From the NCBI GenBank assembly GCA_001599715.1, contig BCHU01000016.1, forward strand, positions 1 through 64,000: 64,000 nucleotides of DNA, read 5' to 3'. The notes beneath the pieces are model-generated. The model did not search any database and was not told the origin of the DNA. It worked only from the letters and a program-made list of their open reading frames with translations. This document shows, piece after piece, positions 1-9,821 of this stretch. The DNA is from Phaeotremella fagi (Eukaryota; Basidiomycota; Tremellomycetes; Tremellales; Phaeotremellaceae). The number at the start of each line of letters is the position of its first letter. The first letter of the stretch is position 1. Both the position numbers and the translations under genes were made by a program.

Positions 1-132
1 ACCCCTTTCTAAGCGTGGGAAAAGTGGATACTCGTCTCAGCTTCTTCTTACACGTATCAGCTCCTTCTTACACTGCTTGGGCCTCTATTTTAACATTTTT
101 GTTAGAATGTGCTCCACGTCAGTTCACGACCT

Positions 133-411
133 TTAAAGAACAACATCGAAGGCGATACGATGAACTCTCTTTCTTGTTTTTGGTTGGAACTTAACGACAT
201 CAATCATGGGGAGACATGTCTTCTCCAGCGACTTCTTCACTAGAATCAGATACTGTTTGATCTCTGATCGAGTTTTCTCGGCTGCGTTCAAGGATCCTTT
301 AGGAGGAGCAGCTATTGTTGAAAAGGAGGATGGCAGTTGCCCGTGCGCGCTTTCGTTGTCGGTACAGATGCTTTTTGGAACGGAGGTCTTTGAGGTGGTC
401 TTCTTCGTCAT
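133..411 (-). CDS. small hypothetical protein, 92 aa
   Basis: Intronless ATG-to-stop frame of 92 codons with a basic, Ser/Thr-rich N-terminus and a basic C-terminus (KTRKRVHR). I recognise no domain, signal peptide or membrane segment. The sequence just upstream (about 412-480) has the pyrimidine-rich look of a fungal 5' leader when read on this strand. It could be a real small gene, the last exon of a gene whose earlier exons I cannot define, or chance. Confidence is low because nothing but an open frame supports it. Confidence 0.35.
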   Translation of the reverse strand: MTKKTTSKTSVPKSICTDNESAHGQLPSSFSTIAAPPKGSLNAAEKTRSEIKQYLILVKKSLEKTCLPMIDVVKFQPKTRKRVHRIAFDVVL

Positions 412-1434
412 GATCCTGATCCAATAAAGGTGTGGGATTTATCTGTAATGGAGATGGGAAAAGATGAGGTTGAGGTTGAGGTATGAATCGAGCTCTTGTT
501 ACTTGAAAGTGCTCGTTTCGATGTGGTCAATGATCCACCTTCACTGTCAATGTGTTACTGATGCTATTGACAATGGCGATACCAAGGGCTATGACGAATC
601 AATTTGAGGACAGTCGTGCTGATCAGGAGAAGGAGAGTAAGGACGTCGAAATATAGGCTGAATGAGAGGTAGAAAACAAGGCTGAATACTTTCGAGGATG
701 AGATTTGGTTGTCTTGGATTTCAGAGATTGCAGTCCTCTTGTATTTCGATCTGAGTCTTCCCACGAGTAGCTCATTTCTAATCTACTATTTATAGGAACG
801 AGAAAAGCTAATCCATGAAGAACGGTTTGATGGAGTAGAATCCACTGAAATACAATTGGCAAGAGTTACACACAGCGTTTCATCAATACTGTAACCAATT
901 TGATCTTTGAAAGTTCCTTTTACATCAATACATCCATTGACATTTGATGATCAATTTCAATTCAGACATATTTTGTCAGATTGGTGGCGTTAAATACTTT
1001 TGCAACCTTTACCTCAATACGCATGGGGAGTTGCTTCAAGGGCACGGTAGAAAGGTAGTTGAAGTAGGGAGTGGTCGGTTCTGCTGACGAGGGAAGTTGA
1101 TGCCGTTTCTTTCTACAAAGAGAATTCTATGGGTACGTTGTGAAAAAATGTCTTGGTCTTACAAACAGAACGTGTTGTGTTCTATACTTTGTTGATGATA
1201 TACTTTCCGAGATTTTTATGGAATTTGTGAGTCGTCTGCTGCTACAGTAGAAACCGAAAGTAACAATATCCAGACGATGGATGAAATGCGTAAAAACAAT
1301 GCCATTGGTGAAAAAGGGTTCTACTTGGGAGGCAGAGATATGGGTTGATCAGCACGAGAGTGGAGAGGGTGAGTGAAGATCATAGTGCATATGCATGACC
1401 ATTCTCCAAACCTCCTTGAAATAGAGCAAGCTCT
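412..1434. other. gene-poor stretch, nothing defined
   Basis: About 1 kb between the small frame at 133-411 and the 3' end of the GCNA-like gene. On the minus strand a 50-codon ATG frame (about 625-774, starting MSYSWEDSD) is present, but it has no family resemblance and no convincing splice partners. I see no RNA gene, repeat or promoter element worth naming. Confidence 0.4.
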
Positions 1435-3594
1435 CTAAGGGTCATGATGGGTTTTCGCATCCTCTTTCCAACGTTTTGACAAAGCTTGCATGATCTCGCC
1501 ATGGGATGCAGCAGGCAACGACTTTTTAGCGTTTGACATGTTTTGTTTCAGATAGGCTGGTAGTATAGGGAGTCAGCAAATCGTCTAAAATATGGAGTTA
1601 AAATGTACAATAGGACATACCTTGAAACGGAGTGACTTTGGTACTGAACAGGGGCTCTAGTTTGCTTTTACAATTACCGCAAGCGTGTTTCTTGATATCG
1701 ATAGCTGGAGGTCAGACTGGTTGAGTTTCAAACTTACATTTACTATGTCGTCGATGGCTATAGATCAGCTATGTTACTTGGTTCGACTCACATTTTCCCG
1801 CATTCTGTGTTGGTACACTTCCATTCATACTTGTATTCGATGTTATAGTCGTGTTTCGTCTAATCATCAGCTAAATTCAAAATCACACCCACCGTTACTG
1901 TAATATCTGACCTTCTTTTCATGACTTTCCGTCCCCTGGCTTTCAGCGCCATCATTTGCTCGACCTACCAATTCTTGAACACCTTTCCGTGAGGATTTTT
2001 GCGTTCGTTGCTGATGAGCCAAGAGGCCACTGGATATTAGTACAGATTGAGTTTTGGCTCACAATGACACATTTCATGAGCAACCGTGTCGAGAATTTGA
2101 TCTATCATCAGTTAAGCAAGTTCTACTAACCCACCTTCTTCTGTTAGCACTTTGATCGATAAGGTGATCTTTGCGGTCTCAACCATTGTTCCATCAGACT
2201 TTCGAGTTCTACAGTCAGTTGAGTATTAAATGTCAACCTACTTTGCAAGATTGGCCGTTCCAGCGGTTGTCAATAATCTTTTGCTCCATTCTATAGTGGT
2301 TCCAGCGCCAGAAGGTCCAAGTTTGCCATCAAACACTTTCCTGTCTAATTCGCTGAAAAGGTTTGAAGCAATCTCCTCTCTATCTTTGGCCCATGTTTTC
2401 TTGGATTTCACGGGGAGGTCGGGTTCTGAATCATCTTCTTCAGATGAAAGGTAGAGATGTTGTAATTTAGGGAAATGCGATCTGGGTTCAGAAGGTCCAC
2501 TTTCGCCCTCCTCAGAATCATCTGAATCTTCAACGATGAAATCCTGCATTGAATCGTAATCCGTCTCCTCCTCAGTCTCACCGGTGAGATCAATGTGGTT
2601 TTCTGTCTCTGAGTTGTCTGATTCTGATTCGGAGCTTTCGACCAGGCGTTTGGTTCGGATAACAGGTTCATCGTCATCGGACAAGATGAGTCGTTTGGAT
2701 CGATGTGTCCGGCGTCCAGGGCGTAAGACTGGTACGGAGCTGTTGGAGGAATCTGAGTCTGAGATATTGATGATATCTTGTTGAGAGGTGGTTTCATCTT
2801 GCTCATCTGGTTGGATTTCTTCGATTACAGGACTGGGAGTTACAGAAGTAGTGAACGACAGGTTGAGGATTTCCTTTGATATTCCATCTTCATCGTCGAA
2901 AGGTTGGAGGATTTGTTCAACTGGTACACTTTTGCTGCAGCTATGAGTTGAGTCCAGAATGAAGCCTTGTTCTTCGTCGTTCGTGCCAATAGAATCTGAT
3001 ACAATATCATTGGATGTTGGGAGACCTTTGATCTTGGGATTATCCGTATCATGTACCTGAAGTGCACCGCTGAATGTGTTAGCCCAGTCTTGACATCCCA
3101 CCTACAAATCCAATACCAAAGCCAGAGCTTTGTTTTCGTTCTTTTCCCCTTCAATGATTTTGGATGGGGATACTGATATCATCAAGTTTTGCGTCTTGTT
3201 TATGGGGGTAGGTTCAAACCTTCTCTTTGGTAATAAAGGTCCCGGTTTTCGTACACTGAAATCAAGACGCGGTATGGAAGGAGCTAAAGTCAGTTACATT
3301 AATCATGAACAACTCACAAATGGATTGAGGTGATCTACTGGGGGTACCAAAAGGATCCGAATGATCAAACACTACCTCAGAGTTAAACAGTCTTTTACCA
3401 ACTGGAGAAACATCACTATCAATCTCTACGACATCTTCCACCTCATCCTCGGTATCGGGTGAAGCCAACACATAAGGTGATCTCGAAAGTCGTCTTGTTA
3501 CCAGAGTTCGACCTGGAGTTGTGGGTTTGGTTGAGAATGAGATTCGACGGGGAGGGGGTGGGGATGAGGATGATGCTGTTGCGTTTAGTGACAT
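1435..3594 (-). CDS. GCNA/Acrc-type SprT-like metalloprotease with HMG-like tail
   Basis: Start MSLNATASSSS at 3594. The first ~380 residues are acidic, Ser/Asp-rich and disordered (runs such as SDSDSSNSS and EEDDSEPD). Then follows a SprT-like core: NLFSELDRKVFDGKL, the WSKRLLTTAG segment, the zinc protease motif HEMCH (rc of about 2060-2075), NERKNPHGKVFKNW, and a zinc ribbon read as YKYEWKC...C then HACGNC. The C-terminus (YLKQNMSNAKKSLPAASHGE, then IMQALSKRW) looks like the end of an HMG box. The metalloprotease part is split by several 33-60-nt introns whose removal restores the family sequence exactly. In animals and fission yeast this family is nuclear and linked to DNA-protein crosslink repair and genome stability; that role is inferred here. 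All zinc-binding residues I expect are present, so it looks active. Confidence 0.86.
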
Positions 3595-3931
3595 GTTGTG
3601 AAGATATAATGATTTGTTGTTGATTCAATTTGTTATTGTTGTGGGTGTAAACAAAAATCACTCGCGTGGCGTCGCGGTCTCAAAGTGGTTTGGGTAAAGT
3701 ACTTACTGCTTTCAATGGTTCTAGCATGCTTCACAGCAACCCAGGCAATCCTGGTAGTATCAACAGTACTCGTACTTGCATAGGTCTATATATACTGCAT
3801 CCTTCGTTAAGATCTCCCCCAACTTGATCAACAAAATCATAGATAAATTCACAGGTTAAAGCGACGACCCGACGTCGAGCTTTCTCAACAAATTTTCCTG
3901 TCCTAGTCCACCCTGTCCAACTCCACCTTCG
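3595..3931. other. intergenic, promoter of the GCNA-like gene and 3' flank of SCAMP
   Basis: About 340 bp between two minus-strand genes. It should carry the promoter of the GCNA-like gene and the 3' UTR of the SCAMP gene. No repeat or RNA gene seen. Confidence 0.4.
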
Positions 3932-5053
3932 CTACAATTGGGACTGGTGTAAAACGATAGTCTTGATGGAAGATTGCTTGAATTGATTCGTAGCCTAAAG
4001 TTAGTTCTACCCTTCGACTCACTCACCTCTTGAAGATTGATATCGCTGTTTCCGTTTTTGTAATCCCATACCTAATCGTTAGCGCTATCAAATGTAATAC
4101 CCTACCCTCTTATACAGAATCCCTCCTCCTGCTGATTGAAGTATCCATCCGAAACTGGTGATAGCTCCAAAGACTCCGGCCAAGATATGTCCTTGAGCAA
4201 ACATCGATATTGTGTTGATCAATCCACCAGATCCGGTAGCTGTGGTCAGCTTTGTCTCGAGATTCTACCTACATGGAATTCCTATAGCCATATAGATAGA
4301 AAACGCTAGATGGAAACCACCAAACAGAATGTAGAGGTCTAGCGAAGATAAGCAATTACTCATAGAACCTAGGACCCAACCTACAGAAGAAGAAAGCCAT
4401 TCCACGAGCTCCAGGTGTTCCTTCCTTCCTGTATCCTAAATAAATCGGTCTATACCAGAGAAAGAAACTGGTCGCTCCAATGAATGGAAGATATCCTCCA
4501 GCTGCAGCAACGTCCGCACTATTATCAGCGGAGTTTAGTCATACACTTACCCTCCCTCTGAACTCCCAGCGATCAGTAGAAAGATACACGCAAGTAGGTT
4601 CACCACCAGAGTAACTACCAACGCCAACCATTGATAGTACAGAAAGGTGACTGTTTGTCGATGGGCCGACGAGATGGTACTCAAGTCGTGATGGACCAAG
4701 GGAAAGTCTGCTGTCAGCTCCAAACACAAACTAAACCCACATGGAGGCCAATTATTTGGAGCAACACCAGATTGAGCTTCCAGGTCACGAACACGTTGTT
4801 CACGTAGTCTCAATTCTTCCTCTTTCGCCTTGAGTTCTCTGGCTTTTTTGTCTTGAGCAGTTTCTGCTCCATAGCCAAAGACGTTTGCACCGCCATGATT
4901 TGATTCCAGGGAGAAAGCTGAATCGTTGGCGTGGGTGAATGGGTTGGATGCTGATGGTGCTGATGATGAATCGAAGGGGTTTGAATCCAGTGTTGGTGGG
5001 TCAAAGGGGTTGGCTAGAGTTAGTTGTGATGCTATGGGTTACTTACTGGCCAT
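3932..5053 (-). CDS. secretory carrier-associated membrane protein (SCAMP)
   Basis: The start codon lies at 5053; the first exon codes only Met-Ala plus one base before a short intron. The cytosolic N-terminus has three NPF motifs (NPFDPP, NPFDSS, NPFTHA), known to bind EH-domain endocytic proteins, then a basic/acidic coiled coil (KAKEEELRLREQRVRDLE) and the SCAMP signature NNWPP just before the membrane core. Four hydrophobic segments follow across exons down to about 4100 (for example FLYYQWLALVVTLVVNLLAC and AGVFGAITSFGWILQSAGGG). The C-tail ends KTIVLHQSQL. SCAMPs sit in Golgi, endosome and plasma-membrane recycling carriers. Its start is only 97 bp from the arginase start on the other strand, so they share a promoter region. 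Confidence 0.9.
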
Positions 5054-5150
5054 TTTGGTGAATGTGAATGAAGATGGAAGTAAATGACGAAAAAGTAACT
5101 GCGCGTAATTGAATTTTAACTCTTCCTTTGATTCATTCCTTCAATTCCCA
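5054..5150. promoter_or_regulatory. 97-bp shared divergent promoter (SCAMP / arginase)
   Basis: The two start codons face away from each other with 97 bp between them, so core promoter elements and both 5' leaders must be packed in this interval or overlap the coding starts. No clear TATA box seen. Confidence 0.5.
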
Positions 5151-6318
5151 ATGTCGCCAAATTACGAATACAAGTTCCTTTCACAACCACCTACAGTCGA
5201 TGTAAGTCGGAGCGTAGACCCCACTGACTCTAGATCGTCGGATGCCCCTTCTCAGGTGGTCAAGGACGTGCAGGTGTCGATTTAGCTCCGAACCAATTGA
5301 TCTCAGCTGGTTTAGTTGGTCAACTTGAAGAATTGGGTTGGGTCGTTAATTACGAATCAGCTCAAAATTTCGTCGATATCCCTTATAACGCTATACCTAT
5401 TGATGGTCAATCTGATGCTCAGCGTTTACCTGATCCTGATATTGGAAGAATGAAGAAACCAAGATTGGTTAGTGCTGTCTGTGAACGTGTGGGGAACGTT
5501 GTTGGAACGATTGCCAAGAAGGGCTGGTTGCCGTTGACTCTTGGAGGGGATCACTCTTTAGTGAGTTTACCTACGAAAACTCAGTCTCGACTGCGCTCAT
5601 CAATCACAGGCAATGGGAACCGTTGCTGGTACCAAAACCAAATTCCCAAACGCATGTCTTATCTGGATAGACGCTCACGCCGATATCAACACACCAGAAT
5701 CATCAGGTTCAGGAAATCTTCATGGATGTCCAGTCTCCTTCCTACTTGGTCTGGAAGGTACTAATGTTGAACCGTTTAACAAGTGGATCTCTCCGTGTCT
5801 CAAGCCCGAGGAACTGTAAGTAATGATGTTAACACAGCTGACCACAGCGTCTACATCGGTTTACGTGATTTGGACGCTCCAGAAAAAGCTATACTCAAAG
5901 CCAACAAGATCAAGTGCTTTACCATGCACGACGTCGACAGACACGGTATTGGTAAAGTCATGGAACTAGCTCTTGACGCCGTTAATCCCAAAAGAGATCT
6001 CCCCATTCATCTCTCTTTCGACGTTGACGCTTTGGATCCATCTGTTGCTCCCAGTACCGGAACTCCTGTTCGTGGGGGTTTGACATTTAGAGAAGGTCAT
6101 TACATTACGGAAGCTGTAGCTGAGACTGGTTGTTTGGTGGCTTTGGATATCATGGTGGGTCAATTTACGCCATCGATACATCGTTTTGGCATGAGAACTG
6201 TGCTAACGAACACGCTTAGGAGGTTAATCCTTCTTTGTTAGATACTGAGTCTATTCAACAGACAGTCGCTGTTGGCTGTTCGCTGGCAAGAGCAGCACTG
6301 GGTGAAACGCTTTTGTAG
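5151..6318 (+). CDS. CAR1: arginase
   Basis: Hydrolyses L-arginine to ornithine and urea in the cytosol, using a binuclear manganese centre. Starts MSPNYEYKFLSQPPTVD with an intron within the next codons; further short introns follow GGDHSL, after LKPEEL, and before EVNPSLLD. Manganese-binding signatures are all visible: LGGDHSL, WIDAHADINTP and SFDVDALDPSVAP, and the active-site GNLHGCP loop. The C-terminus reads EVNPSLLDTE then SLARAALGETLL, close to the usual length of about 310-320 aa. The agmatinase alternative is less likely because the GNLHGCPVSFLLG loop and FDVDALDPS pattern are of arginase type. It supplies nitrogen from arginine and feeds proline and polyamine synthesis. Confidence 0.95.
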
Positions 6319-6431
6319 AAAGGTAATGCATAATATTCGCGGAATATCCAATTACAAATCTATGATCGTGATCATCTCATCCAGCACCACTAGCACTTCA
6401 TAACATCATTAATGCATTGTATGGCTGATAT

Positions 6432-7144
6432 TCAACACTCCGACATATGCAATGCCCCGCTCAGTTTGGCGGCTGCGATGAGTTCTAGACAATACATTAG
6501 TGTCAATTTTAGAGAACGATCAAAACTCACCGGCCTCAGTATGGCACTGATACTGGTGAAGATTCATGCGTGCCTTCTGACTCATGGACACCGTGTAATA
6601 TTTACAAGTTGGAATGACGCACGTATTATGATCGTGATTTTTCTGATGAAGGGAACATTTTGATTTCGTATTGAATTCTTTATCACATTTTTCACATTTG
6701 AACAATTCATCCTGCGATGGTCAATTTTATAGCAACTACGACTCACAGATGGTCTACTTCCATGTAGATTCATTAAGTGGGTTTGAACTGAGTTGATGCG
6801 TCTGAAAGTAACGTCGCAACTGGCAACAGGACAAGGATAAGGTTTTTCGACGTAGTGATCAGATCCTTCCAGGTGTTTTTCGAGTCTTTTACCAACGTTG
6901 GTAACGAAATCACATGAACGGCATCGATAAATCTGGGCAGCGTCTTGATGAACAAAGCGAACATGGATGCGATAGGCACTCGGATTGTCGAATCGTTCAG
7001 GACATGCTGAACATTCGTAAGGATGTGTAACCTGAGCGTAAATACCGTTTCCTGGTATGCAGTTTATCAACGAATGTCACATTGGTAGATATGTGGGAAC
7101 AAGGCAGAAGATGATTGATCTAGTTACTTACTTATTGGGGCCAT
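6432..7144 (-). CDS. C2H2 zinc-finger protein, five fingers
   Basis: First exon encodes MAPI, then an intron containing an in-frame decoy ATG, then NGIYAQVTHPYEC. Five C2H2 fingers follow: YECSACPERF...HVRFVH, YRCRSCDFVT...HLEGSDH, YPCPVASCDVTF...HLMNLH, FKCEKCDKEF...HQKNH and a looser NTCVIPTCKYY...HQYQCH. Two short introns split the finger array. The tail is short (IAAAKLSGALHMSEC). Nucleic-acid binding is likely; the target is unknown. Convergent with arginase (113 bp between stops). Its finger style, with long His-x4/5-His spacings, resembles the fingers of the OTU-like gene at 8253, suggesting a local family. Confidence 0.84.
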
Positions 7145-7411
7145 GTTTTTATGGTTTGGAGTCAATGTAGATCTTAACGGGAAGAATAGCAATGGACAAA
7201 AAGAATAGGAAAGGAAGAAACAATCACCTTTAATATGAGTGGAATATGATTGGAAATTAAAATTAGCTCCTTGTTTCATTTTATGTCATAGCTCTTGTTT
7301 GACATACGTCTCAAGGATAAATAGGAGGAATCCTTTCAAGCCACATTTGCATTGACTCATTGTTCTTGTTCCCACCCCCTTTTTTCTTTTCTACTATCAA
7401 CTACCACCGTT

Positions 7412-7949
7412 ATGGAACGCATTCCTGTTCCCCCCAATGCTTGGAAGGCAGACGATAACCCTGTTGAGGATCCATTTGTTTTGAACGGCCTTGAAGTCAG
7501 TTTTTTCCCTCGTGTAACTCATTGCTGACAGCCAAAACAGCAATTACGAGCAATGCTGAAAGCTAGAAACACCGTTGACGAAGACCTCAAAGCTTTTACC
7601 TTTGCTGATCTTGAAACGAAAATGGATGGTTTCATTGCATCTGGGCTTTTTCCTTGGTTGAAGAACGATCGACCAGAGGGTGAGCGATCGCGCTATCATT
7701 GGAATATTCACTAAGTTTGTCTCATGCAGTGCTACTGCGTGGAGCGTCTGCCGAAGGTCAAGGCGCAGGGAATTTGAATGCTCCAGGTAAGTTAAGTTGT
7801 AATCTTTATCTAGCTCACCACGCTATATAGAGGTTGACATCGACAGCAATCAGAGGGCCAGTAATCCGCACCCAAATACCGACGACCCAGAAATGAAACC
7901 AAAACCTTCATCCCCAGTTTCACATCCAGCTGGTGGCTCACAAAGTTAG
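7412..7949 (+). CDS. hypothetical protein, about 135 aa, four exons
   Basis: ATG in a good context after a pyrimidine-rich leader; starts MERIPVPPNAWKADDNPVED. Three short introns (donors near 7495, 7680, 7787) join exons encoding an alpha-helical middle (QLRAMLKARNTVDEDLKAF, FADLETKMDGFIASGLFPWL) and a disordered Pro/Ser-rich tail ending HPAGGSQS. I recognise no domain, no signal peptide and no membrane segment. It is divergent from the C2H2 gene (267 bp between starts). The exon-intron pattern and consistent frame argue that it is a real gene. Confidence 0.6.
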
Positions 7950-8252
7950 AAGAAGATCAAAGCCCTGTCTGCTTGGAGATAAGGCCTGGAAATCTATCCC
8001 CACTATGTTCTTACTAGCTTTTGTACTTAGGGACATGCATACTACGTTTCATTCTGAGGAAACTAGAAAGGTCTAATTAGTACATGAGTTTGAAAGGGGA
8101 AAAAAGACTAGGAAAAACGTTTATTTGAAGCACAACCCCTTCTGATGCCAGAACAACAGTGCGCTGATGTCAAACAATAAGTTATGATGATGAGGTTTTC
8201 ATCGTTCTTTCTTTCTCTTTACAACTCTTAATCTTTTGAACCTATACCCAAA
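7950..8252. other. intergenic, promoter of the OTU-like gene
   Basis: Roughly 300 bp between two plus-strand genes. The last ~50 bp before 8253 are pyrimidine-rich (ctttctttctcttt), typical of a fungal leader. Nothing else seen. Confidence 0.4.
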
Positions 8253-9819
8253 ATGCAGCACGAACAGGATTTTAAAATCGAGATGAATCTGTTGGAGACT
8301 TTTGCCAAGCTGCACGGGAGAAAGTTGACCAATGTTGAGGATGACGGTAAGCACCGTAGTGACTTGGGTCTGATCTGTCAGGGCGCAGTCTTTATAGGTA
8401 TGACACTCTCATATGTCGATCATATGGGTGTATGTATTTATATAACGTCCAGGGCATTTAGTCTTCAAGTGTATGGTGCTGAGAGAATGTTCCGGCGGTT
8501 AGTGGAAAAGGTATGGAAGCGACTTGATCTGAAATGAACATTTTGACATGCACCGAGCTTCGCAAGGCATCAGCTGCCAAACTTGACGGTCTCGAATGGC
8601 CAGGTTTGGACGAGATAACAGCTCATGAAAATGGTGAGGCTCCAATCATTTGCACGAAATTCCATTATCAAGCTGACCTTTGGAATAGGAAAAGAGCTCA
8701 ACAACGCGTACGCCATTAAATGTCTCGCCAGATGTCAAGATTTCGGCATTGCTGTCATAGGCGCTGATTGTGTGAGTTTAATGACGAAGAGTACAGCTGA
8801 CTTCCAGTCTGACGGAACTGTTTCTGTCACCCGATTTCCTAGTTCAGATGAAGAACAGGTCTGGGTCTGGATAGGCCTTTGTTCGAAGAAAGGGCATTAT
8901 GTTTCATTGTGTCCAGATTACAATAATGTAGGTACTGCACAATCAAAGGATCCTATTTAGAACAAACAACAGTTCACAATTATCACCTACGACGTAGGTT
9001 ATTCTACTGGAGCTTCCTCGTGATCGACTCATGCATAGCTGACTTTATTGCAGCCTCCGGAAGGATCATTCCAAATCAACAGTGCCGACAGCAACATCGA
9101 GGATGATCCAGTTCGTACTGATCATGTAGAGAGTCATCTTCAAGTGGAAGAAGATGTCGACGATGAAAGTGGAAGAGTCGAGAGTACACCCGAATTCTGG
9201 CCATGCCCAGCCTTAGATTGCTCGATGCTTTTCGTGTCGCCAACAGCTTCGAAAAATCATCTTCGAGAATCTCATCCTGGATTCTCAAGCGGGGTGTATA
9301 AATGTTGGACCGAAGGCTGTGCATTTTGGGGAGAAACAGAGGTGGTTTACCTGACACACGCTCTCCAAGAACATGGCGATCCTACACCTTTCCGATGTAT
9401 GCTTCCACTCGACAAGGACAGAGATCCCCAAGAGGACAAATGCCCCCACTTCAAGTCCGTCAAGGCGATGTATCAGCACCACATAACTGACACAAGACAT
9501 AAGGAATCTCACACTACTAGAATGGAGTGTAAGCTCTGCGGGGTACTTGTTCGCAGTGCAAATCACTATAGCAAGCACATGGAGATGCACAAAGAACGTG
9601 AGTGGACGAGAGATGTATTGTGTCCAAAGCTGAAGCTGTTTAGCTTTGACTTGCCCTCGTCCTGGATGCGGCAAAACCTTCACAGCTCGTAATGACCGTG
9701 GACTTCAATCTCATATTGATGGTCATGACAACAAAAGAAGAAAAGTACAAGTCAGAAAACCGGAACCGGGAGTCAAACCTCGTCGGAAGTCGTACGCTGT
9801 TGCAGCTTTACAGCAATGA
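8253..9819 (+). CDS. OTU-like domain fused to C2H2 zinc fingers; nucleophile Cys replaced by Ser
   Basis: The start at 8253 follows a C/T-rich leader. After splicing out short introns the N-terminus reads KLTNVEDDGRSLYRAFSLQV then YGAERMFRRLVEKLRKA, which lines up with the OTU cysteine-protease entry motif DGNCLFRALSxQxYG...R. A later segment (YAIKCLARCQDFGIAVIG, then VWVWIGLCSKKGHYVSL) matches the end of OTU domains including the catalytic His of HY. The position of the catalytic Cys is Ser, on a 16-nt exon at 8382-8397. Downstream is an acidic linker, then about five C2H2-type fingers: CPALDCSMLF...H, CWTEGCAFWG...H, a divergent one, CKLCGVLV...H, and CPRPGCGKTF...H in the last exon. The end is basic (KRRKVQVRKPEPGVKPRRKS). 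Probably a catalytically dead OTU module used for binding; the OTU assignment is mine from motif reading, the fingers are sure. Confidence 0.78.
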
Positions 9820-9821
9820 GG

